A DNA stretch of 64,000 nucleotides from positions 54,607 through 118,606 of the forward strand of contig NW_019775878.1 of assembly GCF_001039355.2 (NCBI RefSeq), given 5' to 3'. This document shows, one piece after another, positions 1-14,600 of this stretch (its first letter is position 1; the number at the start of each line of letters is the position of its first letter). Made by a program: the position numbers and the translations under genes. Source of the DNA: Lingula anatina (Eukaryota; Brachiopoda; Lingulata; Lingulida; Lingulidae). The notes under the pieces are model-generated. The model was not told the DNA's origin. It ran no database searches and worked only from the letters and a program-made list of their open reading frames with translations.

Positions 1-3000
1 CTAGAACGGGACTTATCAGTAGGCTTACATGTACCTATACTTCGCAATGCCGACCGAATCAAAGCTGTATCACAGGAGACTCTCGCGTGCATGGCACCCA
101 GTGACATTTCAATTCCAAAAGTGAACGCAAGAAGCTACATGTACGTGTGTTAAGTGTGTATTGGTAATGAATTTTAACAAAAGAGGGGCTAGCGAGGATT
201 TTGAAAAGAATAAGCACAAAACCGAGATAAACATATGAAATATAGTACGTGAGCTTATCGATATAATGTGTGGTGCACAGGCATGGGGTATTGCCTGACT
301 TTACCTTGCTTTGCTCGTTATGGCGTTTAATGATAATAATTATTTTTGCTATTTTTATTATTATTTGTAATGGCGAGGGAGAGAAGAACGTGTCTGCTGT
401 GTCCTCCGCTATTTTCTCTCTCATTTCCTCCCTCCCCTTCTCTCTCTCTCTCTCTCAACCGATGAAGGCCGAATAGAAATAAAGTTATCAATAACCTCAT
501 TTTCTCATGACTATCGAGTCGACGTTACTTGTTCTCTCAAAACTCGCATATAAAAAATACGTGGACCGCAAAATACGCGTACGTATTTTTTGCCTTTACC
601 CAGCATTTAGTTATCTAAATCTGCGATTTCCCTAGCCCGTAAAAAGGGTCTGGGTACTATTGGTTTGTACAGGTAAGCCCCGCCCTAAATATGCTTCCCA
701 CTTACGTCACTCAAACCCTAACCAGTACGAATCTAATGAATAGCGGGCTCTCTAGATATATTACACGGACCCTTAGTTTCCTTACACAGGAGAATTCATT
801 CCAGTTACCCAAAGATTCCAGTGAAGCGAAGTCCATTTTTTTCAGCTGCCAAAGAAGAACAATCAGTTGGATTAGATTTGTTCTACATAAAAGGCAATTC
901 GAGTAATAACATGACGACTTAAGCAAAGTCCCCAGTAGTTTGCAGAAAGGGTTTTATTTTGCACCAGAAAGGATTGGACTATCACGACGAATGGCTGAGT
1001 TCTTAAAGAAGGGTGTTCACGCCGTCCCCTTGATCTAGTCAAGAACGCAAAGCACGGCAATACTTTATGTGAGATTGATGAAAGAATTTCCTTGTTCAAG
1101 GTTCTTTAATTAAATCAAAGCAATTTACGCCGGCGCCGATGTGTCTGCTTAATTCGTTAGGTTTCACGCTATGAATAATGGCCGATTATCCCGGACGATA
1201 GATGGCTTTTATGGTCATTTTTTTCCTACATGAATGGAACAACTTGCATGCCAGACGCGTGTTCCTGCGGAGAAGCTGTGGTCATTAAACTACGTACACC
1301 CACGTCCTATGTTAAAGATGTCCGAAAAAAAAAATGAAAGTTGAGAAAGTATATAGAATAGTTCGTGATATGTTATTATTTCTTCTACTGAATGTGTTTT
1401 TGATATTGTCTTATACATACGCACTTGTTCTGCCAAAATAAATGTATAAATTCAAATAAACACAATAAAGGTAATTAAATATAGTGCACAGTGAGAAAAG
1501 TAGTAAAATATCAGCGAATGCCAAGAACCCATTGGTCAGCAAGGATAAACTTGCCCAAAATTATGATAAATACATATTGTTGTGGTACGTTGATTGGGCA
1601 CAATTATTGAGTTACAATTTACAAATTAAAGCATTTTCTTTTATTTTCATTTTGGGATTTTGCACTCTTAAAACAAAAGGCGTAAGCCGCAATTCTTTAT
1701 TATCTATTGTTGATTTATTTTTGTTTTTATGAGTTGAAGTAGCTGATCGGTCCGAAGACGTCACAATGTGTGTTTAGAAACAGAAAGTGATACCCACAGG
1801 CAAGAGTATTATACATGTTCTGGTACTGTATCATAGATACACTGTAGCAGGCAATAATAAAAGAACAAATGGTACATCAATTGAAAATATTCAAGAGGAG
1901 TATTAAATGGTTTGGAAAATAAATAAAAAAATAAATGAATAAAGACAATGCAAAAAAAAAAAAAAAAAAATCAAAAAGATTCAATGGGATGAACGATGTT
2001 TCCGGCCATTGTTCTCTGCTGCCTGTAAGATAACAAAATACTCTTAGCAACGATAGTTTGAGAGAAGATACGGTGCACATTTCGTTACGTTGATACAAAG
2101 AGAACCTAGATGCAAGGACATTGATCAAGTCGAAAAAATCGACGACAATGGAAATACACCTCAAACTCGCGTCATAAATCTATCCGCAACGATACGACGT
2201 GCAAGAACGCGACCAAACAACAAACCAATGAAAAAGTAATTTCTATTCTCTGCGGAATCATTTACAGTGACAAATGGCACTATCAACGCATTGTTGATTG
2301 TTCTTATCGCCATTAAATTAATCACATATCAAAACGCGCTAGTCTTTCTGTACACACGCAATTTATATCAATAATTTTAGGTAATTAAAGAAATTGATGA
2401 TTGATGGGACCCATCGGCAAGTACCCAGTAACCGCACTTAAGGTAAAAAGATTTCAGAAACTGCATCATCGAACAGAACGCCAATGCCATTAGGCATTTA
2501 TTTCAAATAAAACTGCGTTAAAAACGACAATTTCAGAATGCCGGGGTTCACGATGGATGAGGTTGATTTTTAAACGTATGGTATGACAGACAATAAGATC
2601 TCTTCTTTGAATCCACTGAGGGTGTTTTAAAGGGTTCAACTAAAGTTCATTTGGCAAGGAGCATTGCACATATTTTAATGATGTGCGCATAATTATACGG
2701 GGCGGTTCTGTTATTGGTGGTGGTGGTGATTTTCGTGACCATTTCTGCACAAATCACAATGCCTAAGCATCGTGTAAATATGAGTTGCGTATTGGCTTAT
2801 TAACGGAAGCGCGTGCTATTAACTGCTGTCTCTGGACACCTCTTTTTAAGTACTCCGTGTAATTGGCGCGGTGTTAATACAAAGCAATAAAGCCATAATT
2901 ACAAACTGACGTTTAAACTAGATTTGAAGGAAAATAGTCATGAAGCTGATAGATAAACGAATTCTCTCGTTGAGATAGGACTTACAGAATCTGATCCCGT

Positions 3001-3140
3001 CTGTCAATGTAGCACTTGCCAAAAACTAAACAACTCTTCCCCTACTTGAAAACATCAGCACATTGCCGTACAAACGCAATACTAAGCTAAAAGAAAACAT
3101 ACAGGATAATAAGTATATGCCCCCCCAACGCTCGCGCGCG

Positions 3141-3182
<42 letters not shown>

Positions 3183-3594
3183 AAAACAACTTGCTGCAGA
3201 TGCGCGTGCAGTACTAAACAAAAGAAAACTTACATTAAAATTATTACGACTTTTTTCACAGAATACAGTGATGTCATACAAAGTGCTCTCAACTTCCTAC
3301 ACCCGTTTCTGAAATATTTCTACAGTATTCGTCTTAATTTTGTTTCTGTCTTTTTTAAACTCTCTCTATCTCTCTCTCTGCCTTGAATTTTTATTTATAT
3401 CTAGACTTTGCCTTTAAATGGAATATGCGGATTCAAGGAAATTCCTCGTAACATAACTCTATAAGATTACTATTCTTTGATTAGAATGGACTGCATTTTG
3501 CTTACTGCTTCGCAGCATTTCAAGTCCAAGAAGCAGACATACTGGTAGATAAACTAAATCCATGGCCTACTAGCAAACTCCGGTCGACTTCAGC
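1..3594. other. Gene-free DNA upstream of Shox
   Basis: I see no convincing exon here. The short open frames are interrupted, lack family motifs or overlap simple repeats such as the CT tract near 438-458. Several stretches are dense in homeodomain-type cores. Near 2330-2420 there are AATTA cores and a TGATTGATGG site of the Pbx/Hox type. Near 2870-2915 there are TTAATAC, CAATAAAG and ATAATTAC. These are compatible with distal Shox enhancers, but this is inference from composition only. Confidence 0.5.
3133..3180. repeat. (CG)n(CA)n compound microsatellite
   Basis: Alternating CG dinucleotides run directly into about 19 CA dinucleotides. It is a simple repeat with no coding role. Confidence 0.95.
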
Positions 3595-4089
3595 TTCTAT
3601 GAAATCTTGAATTAACTAACTTTCAAAAGACAATTAGATGATGCCGTGGAGAATTGACCCTGACAAACGGAATGTTTGCCTATTTGGATAAGTAATTAGA
3701 ATGTCAGTCAATCAATCCAATTAAATTAATTAACGCTCTATGTCGATGCATGTTAATAATAGTCCCGCACTTTAGGGCGTTCGTCCGTTATTCATGGGCC
3801 TAATTGCATTATGGTCTTTCCCAGCTGGGGCGGTGGAAAGTTAGTCCGTTTCTTAACAAGGAAGAGTGCGAGTTATGCTGCATAAAAGACTGAACTCTGG
3901 GATTCGTGAAAATCATCTCAATTAGTCACGTGACGAAAACGTAACTCGCATTCGCATGCTAAAAAAAAATTACTGATCGAACCAATGGTTTGAGTCAATT
4001 ACGTCAGGCGCCGATTTCATTTCCATGTTTCGCGTTCACTCAGTAGCTAGTGAAGACTGCATCATTTGTTAAATGACACAGCAGCAAAG
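3595..4089 (+). promoter_or_regulatory. Probable Shox promoter and 5' leader
   Basis: The 200 bases from about 3610 to 3810 contain a dense run of TAATTA/ATTA cores (ATTAACTAAC, CAATTAGATG, GTAATTAGAA, CAATTAAATTAATTAACG, CCTAATTGCATTA). A TATA-like CATAAAAG lies at 3881-3888, which would place transcription start near 3910 and give a leader of about 180 bases before the ATG at 4090. The homeodomain-site density suggests homeobox or self regulation. No start site can be proved from sequence alone. Confidence 0.45.
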
Positions 4090-4490
4090 ATGGAAAGGCT
4101 CTCGGCGTTCGTAAGCAAATCGTTTAATCCGTCTCGGCAAGACGTAGCCGCGGACCCGGAAACCGTTCCCGCCAAAAACGACGGCGCCGCCGCCGCAGAC
4201 GAGAGCCGAGCAGGAATTTCTGTGAGGAGTACTTTTGACAGCAAGGGCTCTCTTTCACCAGAGGAGAGCTGTAACAGTAAGGAGATGACTGAGAAAGCGC
4301 CTGTTCATACCGTCCAATCCACTGGCGTCACATCCACACTGGTGGTTGCGGGAGAGGGTCACCTGAAGACGCCACTTTGCCGGCAGACGACACCTGGGAA
4401 GGGGAAAGAAGGTAATATTTGTTGGAACCATCTGACGGGGCCGAGTTTCTTTTACTGTCAAGTTGCTCTTGCAAGCTGAGTTATCCCTGC

Positions 4491-4562
<72 letters not shown>

Positions 4563-5584
4563 GAAGTATAAAAATGGCAAGGTTGCTGAATAGTCCACGC
4601 ACAATAGCATAATCGTATCTAATTATATTCATAAAGAATTTAAATTGTTTGTTTTTTTTTATTAAGACACAGCAACACTAAATAAAAATTGATAGAATAA
4701 AAAATAGTTTTAGTTATTGTGTCATGCTGGGCTAGTTTTTGTAAATCAGTTTTTTAATTTTTAATTCTGTACCTGTAAATGAATTAAATACGCTTTTTTT
4801 GGCATATACAATTCTAGAGTCAAATTTGTTTGATGGAGATAAATTGATTACGCGTTTACTTAACACATCAGCTTAAAATAGCACATTGTTACTAGATTAT
4901 TTATCAAGTTCAGGTTGAAGTTCTTTATTTCCAGTGTTTTGGTCAGCAGACCTCGAGTATGATTTCATTTTTTCTTTTTATTTTGTCACATGTTGTCTTT
5001 AGAACAATTACGTCAATAATCTTAACCATCCGTATATATCTGCAGAACTAGCCAATTTATTATGTATAGGTATATGCTTTTTCAACCTTAATCACGAAAT
5101 AAGTCAATGCATTATGTTTGAATTCTAGTGTTGATAACACCTTGCATTTAATTAATTTTGATATAATTGTGCCTGTCTCTATATATTATATTATATTCTT
5201 TTGACCCAGTCATCTTTTTGAAAAAAAAAATATGAAAGCAGCCGCTCCTTGCTTCCAATTTCAATTAAAAATAGATTAAAAATTAGATTAAATTTCTAAA
5301 GTCCGAAACAGTGCTTGAACTCGGAATATCGTCACAGATATTCTACCTGACTTATTTTAGATGTTGGTAAAATACAGTGTAAATACATACAAGCACGTGA
5401 GTGATGTACGTTTACAAGTAGGGGACTAGTTCAAGAGAAGTTGTGCTATTAATACACAATTAATTAGGGTGAAACTACTGGCTATTGTCATGGTTAGAAA
5501 GGAGTGGGTGTTGAAATTCATGTGGATATAAACACATGACACTGCAAACATACTGTTGTTAAAGAAAATAAATAAATAAATAAC

Positions 5585-5631
<47 letters not shown>

Positions 5632-8600
5632 GTGGTAAATGCAGGAATAAGAAAATTGATAGATAAACAACAAAAACTTGCGCTCTTCTGCGGTTCCCTC
5701 TAATTGAAATAATGCCGTTATCATTCAATATTTCAAGTGAATAATTTATCGTGTTATCCTAAAATCCGCGGCCGTTCTAGTTTGTGTTCCGTACAATACG
5801 GTATATTGGTACGTGACACGGGAAAAGTATTTAAACAAATGTAACTTTCGCTATACCCCCAGGGGATTAAGGAGCCAAGATTGATCCAATATAAATAGGA
5901 CCATGTAATTAGCAAATTAACACGTGAATATACCATAGTGATCAATCAACCATCAGGTCTACTTGTTATAATCTAATTAAACCCCTCCTTTTACGGGGGT
6001 AGCGGTCTAGTAGGTTATCAACACGGATTTTGTAGTCTGTTGGTTCAAAAGCCGCGAAGAACATAAATCGTACGCGTGCATGTCACGCTTATGATTTCGC
6101 GCACGTGTGCGGAAGCCATAAAATGTCCACGCGTAGTCACGAAGCTTTTCATTGTTTTACCTCCCTCCCCCCCCCCCCCAAAAAAAAAATAAATAATAAA
6201 AATAAAAAATAAATAAATAAAATAAAAAATAGTAAATTAGAGGAGCATTGTTATATACGTAGGGAAGTCCAAATAATTAACAATCAGCAATGATACAAAT
6301 TAATCTTTCAAGACGATTCTAGCCCTCTCTGTCTGCGAAAGGGCGTTCGTAGTATTCAATTAAACGCGTTACTAAGGAGCAATTCTTCTGAATTGAAAAT
6401 ATAAAAACAGATGTTATAAACTTGAAATTTAAAACTGCATCTCAAATATCAAAACGCTGTCATCAGTCTGATTCAGAGTTCATTTTTCTTTTTTTTTTTC
6501 CACAAAATGTCAAATGTCGCCATGTGTATTTAAAGAGCTGTATTTAAAGGCAAATAAGTCTTTACGAGGATAATTTTTTTCTTTTTTTTTCATTTTTATG
6601 CGAACATTCTCAAACTTTCATGAGACCTTCATTACCACAGAATAATTATACAATTGGTCTTTTTTTTCAGTAATGGAAGAAGACATCTGTGAGTTTCCCA
6701 ATCACGAACCTTCACATTCCGACTCGGAAGACCTCCCAAAAATCAAGCAGAGGAGAAGTCGCACTAACTTTACCCTGGAGCAGCTACAAGAGCTGGAGCG
6801 ACTGTTTGACGAGACCCACTACCCGGACGCCTTCATGAGAGAAGAGTTGAGTCAGAGACTGGGGCTGTCGGAGGCGCGCGTGCAGGTACGTGTTTGCACG
6901 TGACAGCATACGCACGAGATTTTGGTGGACACAAATACAGAAATAATAATAATTATAAATAAAAATACAATCAGCAAAATTCCCTGTTTCTTTAAACAAT
7001 TTACTGAAATGAAGGGACCACTGCACTTTTCTTTTGAATATCAAATAAAGATATTTTTATACCCCATGAACAGACATTGAGAGACGACATGAATTAGCTG
7101 GACCTAATCCGAGTTAGTTACAAGTGTTTGTTGCACTTTTACCTTGCGTAAAAGTGCAACTTTTGAGCACAAGCAAATTCTCATTACATTGAAAGGATGT
7201 CACTTTCCCCTGGGCACATGCAGGATATCCTAAAGGGTAAAAAAGGAAGCTTTAAGAATTGACAATTCAAGATATTATCCTGTTAAATATAAACTGCATT
7301 ATATTTGATGACAATCGGGAAGTTGTCAAAAGTCGTAATAAGCTAAGGGTTTAAAAATAGAGAAGAGGAGGGGCATATACAGGGGTGTCTACTTGTATGT
7401 TAACGTCTGGTATAAGAGTTTATACATACCTAGGGATGCTATATGACCGTGGCGATATGATGATCACTGAAGCCTGTCCACTTAGCCAAGCTTCAGTGAA
7501 GATCAAGGGCAACCTCGAGCCGCTACACAAAAATGTCTCGCTTCACTCGGCATTTCTGCGTAGCGTCTCTCGGAAAACTCGGATTTAACCTCAATTTAGT
7601 CTAGAATTTCACGACTACATCTTGGTTAAAACAGTCGAGGTCTCTTAAATGCTGAAAGCCAAAGACAGAGTGATCATGTGATCTTCTTGGCATCAAGAGA
7701 ATATGCACGTTGCTTACGTTGTACCAGGGGGTGGAAACGCGCTACTTATATGATTATGACGAGCCTAACCGTCAGCACCGGATATTAGTTTGTGACCTTG
7801 AGGGGCAGTTAGGCTTGGTCTTTGCGGCACGTGCGAACAGTAGTCGATCTACCACACCTGGGTCTTTTGTTTTTGACAACTGTTCACTCGTCATCGAGGT
7901 GCTTGTTCAAGACTACAGACTGATATCTACTAGAACTACCAGTGGCTTCATTAGTAACGTTCCCACAATACATGGTTTTCTGTCTGTGCGTACATACCCT
8001 GAATTTGGTTAGCCTCACTGACGAGAACGATGGACGTTTCTTACCCCTCTCTAGGATTACCCCTGGTTATACACCTACCAGTAGACAAATTTAAAATCTC
8101 TCACACTCTTAAAAAATTAGCATTAACTTTTCACGTTTAACAATTATTATTGATCATTTTATTACCCTAATTCATATCATATGGGTATGGTTTGAAAACG
8201 GGAATTAGTTTACATTTAAGCCACACGTGTATTCAAATTATTTGTAAATATTACTTTTTAACGAGATTTGTGTTATTTACCTTTTGTTTTTAAGCTGTTC
8301 ATTCTTCCTCTTTATCAGATATATCAGTAAAAATCAAATGTATTCCCCCTTTGAACTTGTAATAACATGTAGCACATGAATACTCTGAAAACCAGCATAT
8401 GTATATTCCGAAACCGCCTCGTAGTAAAAAATGTCACCAAAACGTAGAGTTATTACTCCCGTGGACTTGAAATAAACATCCGTTTGGTTTGACTATATTC
8501 CGTAACCGCCTCGTCGTCAGAAATAACAATAAAAAACTAGAATTATTACTCCCGTGAACTTGTAATAAACATCCGTCAATTTAGACTATATTCCGAATTG

Positions 8601-11600
8601 CCTCGTTGTCAGAAATATCTCCAAAAAGTAAATTTCTTTCTCCTTTGCACTTGTGAAGAATTAGTTTGACTATATTCCGGTTTTTATCAGAAATGTCACT
8701 AAAAAGTAGAGGTTTTGCCTCGGGACCTTTTTTCCGCAGCAGTCCCAGCTAGGTGTGGCTCAGCTGAGACGCACATGGTCAGTGTCGACGGTTGATTAAA
8801 TACTTTTCAGGCCAGTTGAACGTCCACGAAAAGTATTTAGCAAAAATTGACCAAATTGGTCAGACATTACGTAAGAATTTGGCGGGAGATGACTAGCGCA
8901 CGTGGAAGAGTTTATTCCGTATAACATCTCTAGAGCGTGATATAGGATCACTTTATTCGGTTTTAGGGGTGTTTCAAGATGAAATGACTGTATTTTTTCT
9001 CGGTATGTATGTCAAATAATACACTGTCACCCTCTCGCGATATATGCCATGAACACCTCTCGCTGACGCTCGAGGTGTTATGGCATATATCGCTCGGGTG
9101 ACAGTGTATTATCTCACACATAGTCTGTCTGTCAGTGAGTTAATTATTTAGGCTCATTTGTTAAACAAGACTGTTGTGTCATGCATTTATTTTTCATTGT
9201 ATTCATGCAAATTTACAAAGAACTGGATGGTTTGTGAAAGTACAGGTTCTCCAAATGTTTCTAATGAGATAATATCAGTATTTCCTAAACTCACTCCATT
9301 GTGTATGTACATTATATTGTCTCTGTAGTGTTACCTAATGCCCCTTTGAGTTAACATTTTACATGTACGCATCGTGAGAAACGAGAAACTAAATTTACGA
9401 CAACGGAAATTCAGTCTACACATTTCGTATTTCCAGCACGCAAAGAGGGAGAATTCGAAACAAAAGAGAAATGATATTCAATTACGCGCCACTATGTGGA
9501 TAGTGGTGACATTTGGTGCATTTCACAATGGATTAGAGTAGAAAAACAGCAGAGACATTTTTCGGACTCTTTGATCTTTTTTTTATTGTTACATAGTTTT
9601 TTCCAATGTCAAAATGTGCATCGGCATCGCAGATAAAGATAAAAGCAATAACCTGTGTACAAGTGTGTAGCTCATTGATGAAATCAAAGAAAATCATCTT
9701 TAGATAACCTGAGCTAATTTAGAATAAAATATCAAATTTTGAAAATGAATGTATGTATTCATTTCAGTATTTAGAACACTTTTGCAGCGGATGACATTTG
9801 AAGACCTCATGAGAAAAGCACAAAAGTTTATCTTCTTTTTGTCTCAGTCTTGCCTAATGGGATAAATGATTGAATATGAAATGATAAAAAAGGGCGGCGT
9901 AACCGTCACGTTCACCCAGTGAGGTTCCTTAGTTTCAGATTATAAATTGGAAATAAACATGAACAATATTTACATTATTTTTTAATGCGCTGGCACTCTT
10001 AAACTAAAGTTTTTGAATAAATGAATAAATAAATAAAGGATTTAATTTATCAACAAAAATACACAATAGAAATATAGTAATTAATGGAGCCTAGCGATAC
10101 CAACAAGGATATCTGCTAATATAATGTTTACGAATGAAAGCGGTAAAGATTAGGTTAAATGGGATTAATAGAGAAAAGATTTTCGACCGTATGTTAAAGT
10201 AATCGTCACTGAATCTGTTTTGGCTTAGGAGGTTTTAAAATAAATCCCATAAGCTTTTTTTAAATAATCATTTAAAAGCTTTCTCTAAAATTCTTTATCT
10301 GTTCATTTATTTTCCGTTTTTAGGTAAAAAGATGTGAAACATAATCCTGAACAGACGAATCACGATAAACACCGCGCTTTCAGAGGAATGTATATCATTG
10401 CTAAAATAGCTCTCACATCATTTCTGTGCACAGCGTCACCTGCGTTTTATGAGAAATTCATAACTTTGACACAAAAAAGGTAACAAAACAACGATTTCCG
10501 CACGTGCACCCATTTATCCGAAATCCAATAATTTCATTGCACGAAAATATTTCTCAGCTCGTATTTCTTCCTACGCGCTATTTTGGCGCATATATGTTTT
10601 AAAGTGCCACATACCAATGAAGTATTAAAATCTTGGAGCTATTGCTGGACATAAATCAAACCCCCAATTTTCAACAGTCAATAGAAAGTCGACAATTCAT
10701 TTTCATTAATAATCAAACGTCAATTTCTCTCCGCTCCTCCAGTGTGGTGTAATTACATAAATGGCGCATGCTTTCAGGACGCATTAGCGGCATCGTCTTT
10801 TTCATACGATTAATAAATCAAACCTTTAACTGTACCTTGGCGGAGTGAGCAGACACAGAACTGGTGTTAATAACTCGATGAATTGTTAATAAGCGCATAG
10901 AACGCTGACTAGGAGATTGACTCGGCTTTAATAAATTGAATTAGCATTTCATGATCTTAAGGCTCGGCGGACGTCGGAGTGGATAGAAGTATGGCCAACG
11001 GGGAGATGGTACATCGATCCAAATTTTTTTCAGACGAAGTTTTCTGCTAAGCCTGTGCCTAGCGTCTCTGATGTGTACCTCGTAAAAGGGAGCGTAAGGA
11101 AAGAGACACATGGACGGATTAAAAGAATCGCAGGAAAAAAACGCGAAAAAACTCACGTAGTTACATATACTTGTATGATCCGTGCATTTGTTGGCGATAC
11201 ATTTGCAAAACGAAGATGCATAACAATTATGCCATTTCTATGCCATTTTCTATTTAAAGTTTCCGTTATATGCTTATAGGGACGAAAGAAAACTGAAAAC
11301 CTCGCTGTAAACAAAATTATCGCGCTAATTAATGTGATTTATCAACTTCTTCTTAGTTGTTTTAGGCGACATTAAGTAGACGGAAACTAACAAAAAAGTG
11401 AATAGAAAGTAGTGATCACAGTTCGTTATTAATGACCATTACATTGATTAAAAGAGGCACAGCCTTTCGAAAATATCTGAATTAAACAGTGGCCGAAAAA
11501 GTAAACTATACAGGCATGTGCTCTGTACCCTTGGATAATGTACATGTACCTTTTGTATCCGTAGATTATGTATTTCTTTATGACTTTTTAATTATTCCAA

Positions 11601-14600
11601 AGTAAAGTCAGAAACAAATTGATTAAGCTGATTAAAATCACTGTAGTACTAATGCACTCTCACTCTGTTGGAGACATATCTAATGGTACTTTGCAAGTGC
11701 CATATTCCTGGTAATAAAGTGTCTTTTTCTTGCCATTTCATTTGTAGTAAAATTCTGAAACACACTTCGTATGTGTATGTGTATGTGTAGATACCGTAAA
11801 CGTATGAATGTGTTTGATTTTAGGTAAGTTGGATGGCTACATCTACTTTGTTTGAAACTAATTCCTTGAGTCTATAAGTTCATATTTTGGTGCCAGAATG
11901 TGTTCGCTTACCTGGAGTTTAGCGGTTTCTCTGCTGTCTGTTTAATACGCGTAACAGCAACCACGTGCAAGCACAAGTTGCCTTGAATGAAGATCTGGGC
12001 ACGATGAGATATTAAATTGAAATTTAGTTTACTGCTAAATTAATAAATAATCCGAAAAAGTAAACAATTTAAATGCAGTACACGCATGTTTTAATTCCTT
12101 CTTATTTTTCTTAACCAGAATAAAGTGGGCTTTACTTACTTTTTCAAAATATCAGTTACCTTGAAAGGTCTTATGTCACGCGGGATATATTCATAAATTT
12201 GCTCTAGCACCGATATTGCCGCTCATCAATACAAAATGTTCAGCAGAGGAAGATTATTTAAACATCGTAATAAATGTGTCGAGAAAAGTTCATTGAAGCA
12301 CAGGGTACTATTTCACACATTCATAACAAAAATTAATTTTATAATACAAAGTTCAAAGCACTTGCAGTCACAAGGATTTCAACTTGTGTTGCATAAACGT
12401 TAAGGATATGCCAAAGCTTAAACGCGAGGTACAAGCGATTCCAAACTATGCTACGTCACGACAGTTTCATCAATACAGCTACTTCTTTTCAGTTCGTTAC
12501 TCCCGAAGTGGCTTGGATTATAAGGACAAGCGAAAGAGCTCTCTTTTTCCATTATTTACACTTCGCATTCACCGGCTCCCGCGGGGCCACGGCTACATAT
12601 TAACCAATTACATTAAGGTTTGAAAGACAAATTGGAGGGGAACTTCTTTATTTGTAGGCCCAATTCTCAAAATTGATTGATAATTTGATTACGCCTAATG
12701 TTGCTTTTATGTCGTATTGGACAATAAATTTAATTATCTTCAACACCAGGACCCTGTAGGCCCGGGGTCGGCGGCGAGAGACGTGCGAAAGTGGAATAAG
12801 CTCAACACTTTGCTGAATACTTGAATACAAAATCTATCCTGCAGGTCTGACGAGACTGATGATGGTTATGATTACGAAAGTAGATGCCTTGTAGTGAAAT
12901 AAGTGATAGATATCATCTTTACCTTTTTATAACTGACCCATCTGGTATACCAAGGGCGGGGGTGGGGTGGGGTGGGGTGGATGTTTGGAAAATATATTTA
13001 TGGGGCAGTTTTGGCAATTGGGGAGTGTCCGTGTGACTTACACATATTTTCACCTCCTTTGGAAAAATAAAGGGACTTAGGGTGGTTATTTTGGAATAGT
13101 AAGAATGACGTGGCTACTGTGCCATGATCAGTTGCTGATTTACGTCAAAATCGTAATTTTGGGCCGAGTTTAGAAATGCTTTTAGGCATTTTTGTTTAGC
13201 ACACATTAAAATAGTTCCAATTACTGTATTAGTCTAAAATTAAATATGCTCAGCAAACATGTCAAATGAAATATTTGATTCAGTTAAAAGAACGACCGAT
13301 GTTAAACAGGAAAATATACATGTACATGTATAATGGTTTTCGTGTAACTTTCGTCCAATTCAGATATGACCCATGGAATAAAACGTTCTTATTATATGTA
13401 AATCTATAGCCAGTTTTTTTACTTGAAAAAAGTAAATCGCTCGAATCATTAAAAGACTTGGAAACAGTTGCAATCATAACATATCAGTCGAAATAGACCT
13501 GCCACCTCGAGAAAAAACCTGCTCTCTAATGCAATTACGGGTCACACATTGAAAAGGGTGGATAATCCCCACCGCTACTGCGTAAAATTAATTTAATAAC
13601 TGAGGAATGCATCGGGGCAGTTAAGTGGATTACTAAGCATTATCAATACATCTATTAATCTTAATCAGGTTACGGAAGATACACCGTGAGTGGATGGCCG
13701 TGTGTATGAGAATGGAAGTTGTAAGATTGTTTCTGATATTTGGTTTGGGAAAATGGTAAGATTATTTTGACATTTTCCTTCGCTATTGACGCTTAATATA
13801 TATGTGTTGACCGCGTCACGTCCTTTAAGACATGAAGACATGGGCTATAAATTGCAGTTAAAGTAAAGTGCGATTTTAACGGCCCAAGCATACTTCTCTA
13901 TATCTTTTAGAGATGGCATTGGGGTACGTGAGATACTGGTACATGTATCTGTTGAAAATGTCTCTGTACCTTTTCCGTCTTCCTCATGGAAAATAAAGGC
14001 ATTGCCTGATGACGTGATTTAGAATGATGTGCTGTAAAAAATGAGAACCCTGTTAATGTACTTTGATAGTCTTAATACTCATATCTGTAAAGTAAATATC
14101 TTTTAATGCGTTTTGTAAGTGAGTCATATATTCTTTTCTTTTCTCAATCGGATTTAATGTACCACCATCAATTGAAGTGCTTTTAAGGAAAATGCAGATA
14201 GAAAAACACTTTCAAAAATGCCCGGCGCAACTTCTTAAAGGTACATACGAACCGAGCATCGGTGGACCGTGGATTCCCAGTAACACATGTAAACCACTTC
14301 TACTAGTTTCTTATACGACTCAAATAAATTCAACATGCCAAGGGATAAACTGAATAGATCACTCGATCAGACATAAAAGAGCTTTACACTGCTCCTTTCT
14401 TAAAATTTTTGGTCGGAAATTTAACCTACTTCCGTGACCTACTTTTCTGCCCCATTGACATGCAGCATAGAATGCTAGCAGAAAAATCTGTTCAAACATC
14501 ATTTTCGGGTAAAATTAAACAATGCCTTTTGGTAATTCTCTTAGTTATACTACTTGAAACTATATGCTGGCATTTGGTCGGCTTTTGTGACAAAAAATGA

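Noticed and set aside
4066-4089. Upstream start for Shox at 4066
   Set aside because: The codon is TTG, not ATG; the ATG at 4090 matches the conserved SHOX N-terminus.
7710-8012. Open frame of 100 codons in Shox intron 2
   Set aside because: No recognisable motif, no ATG at its start and no splice context; it is a chance frame.
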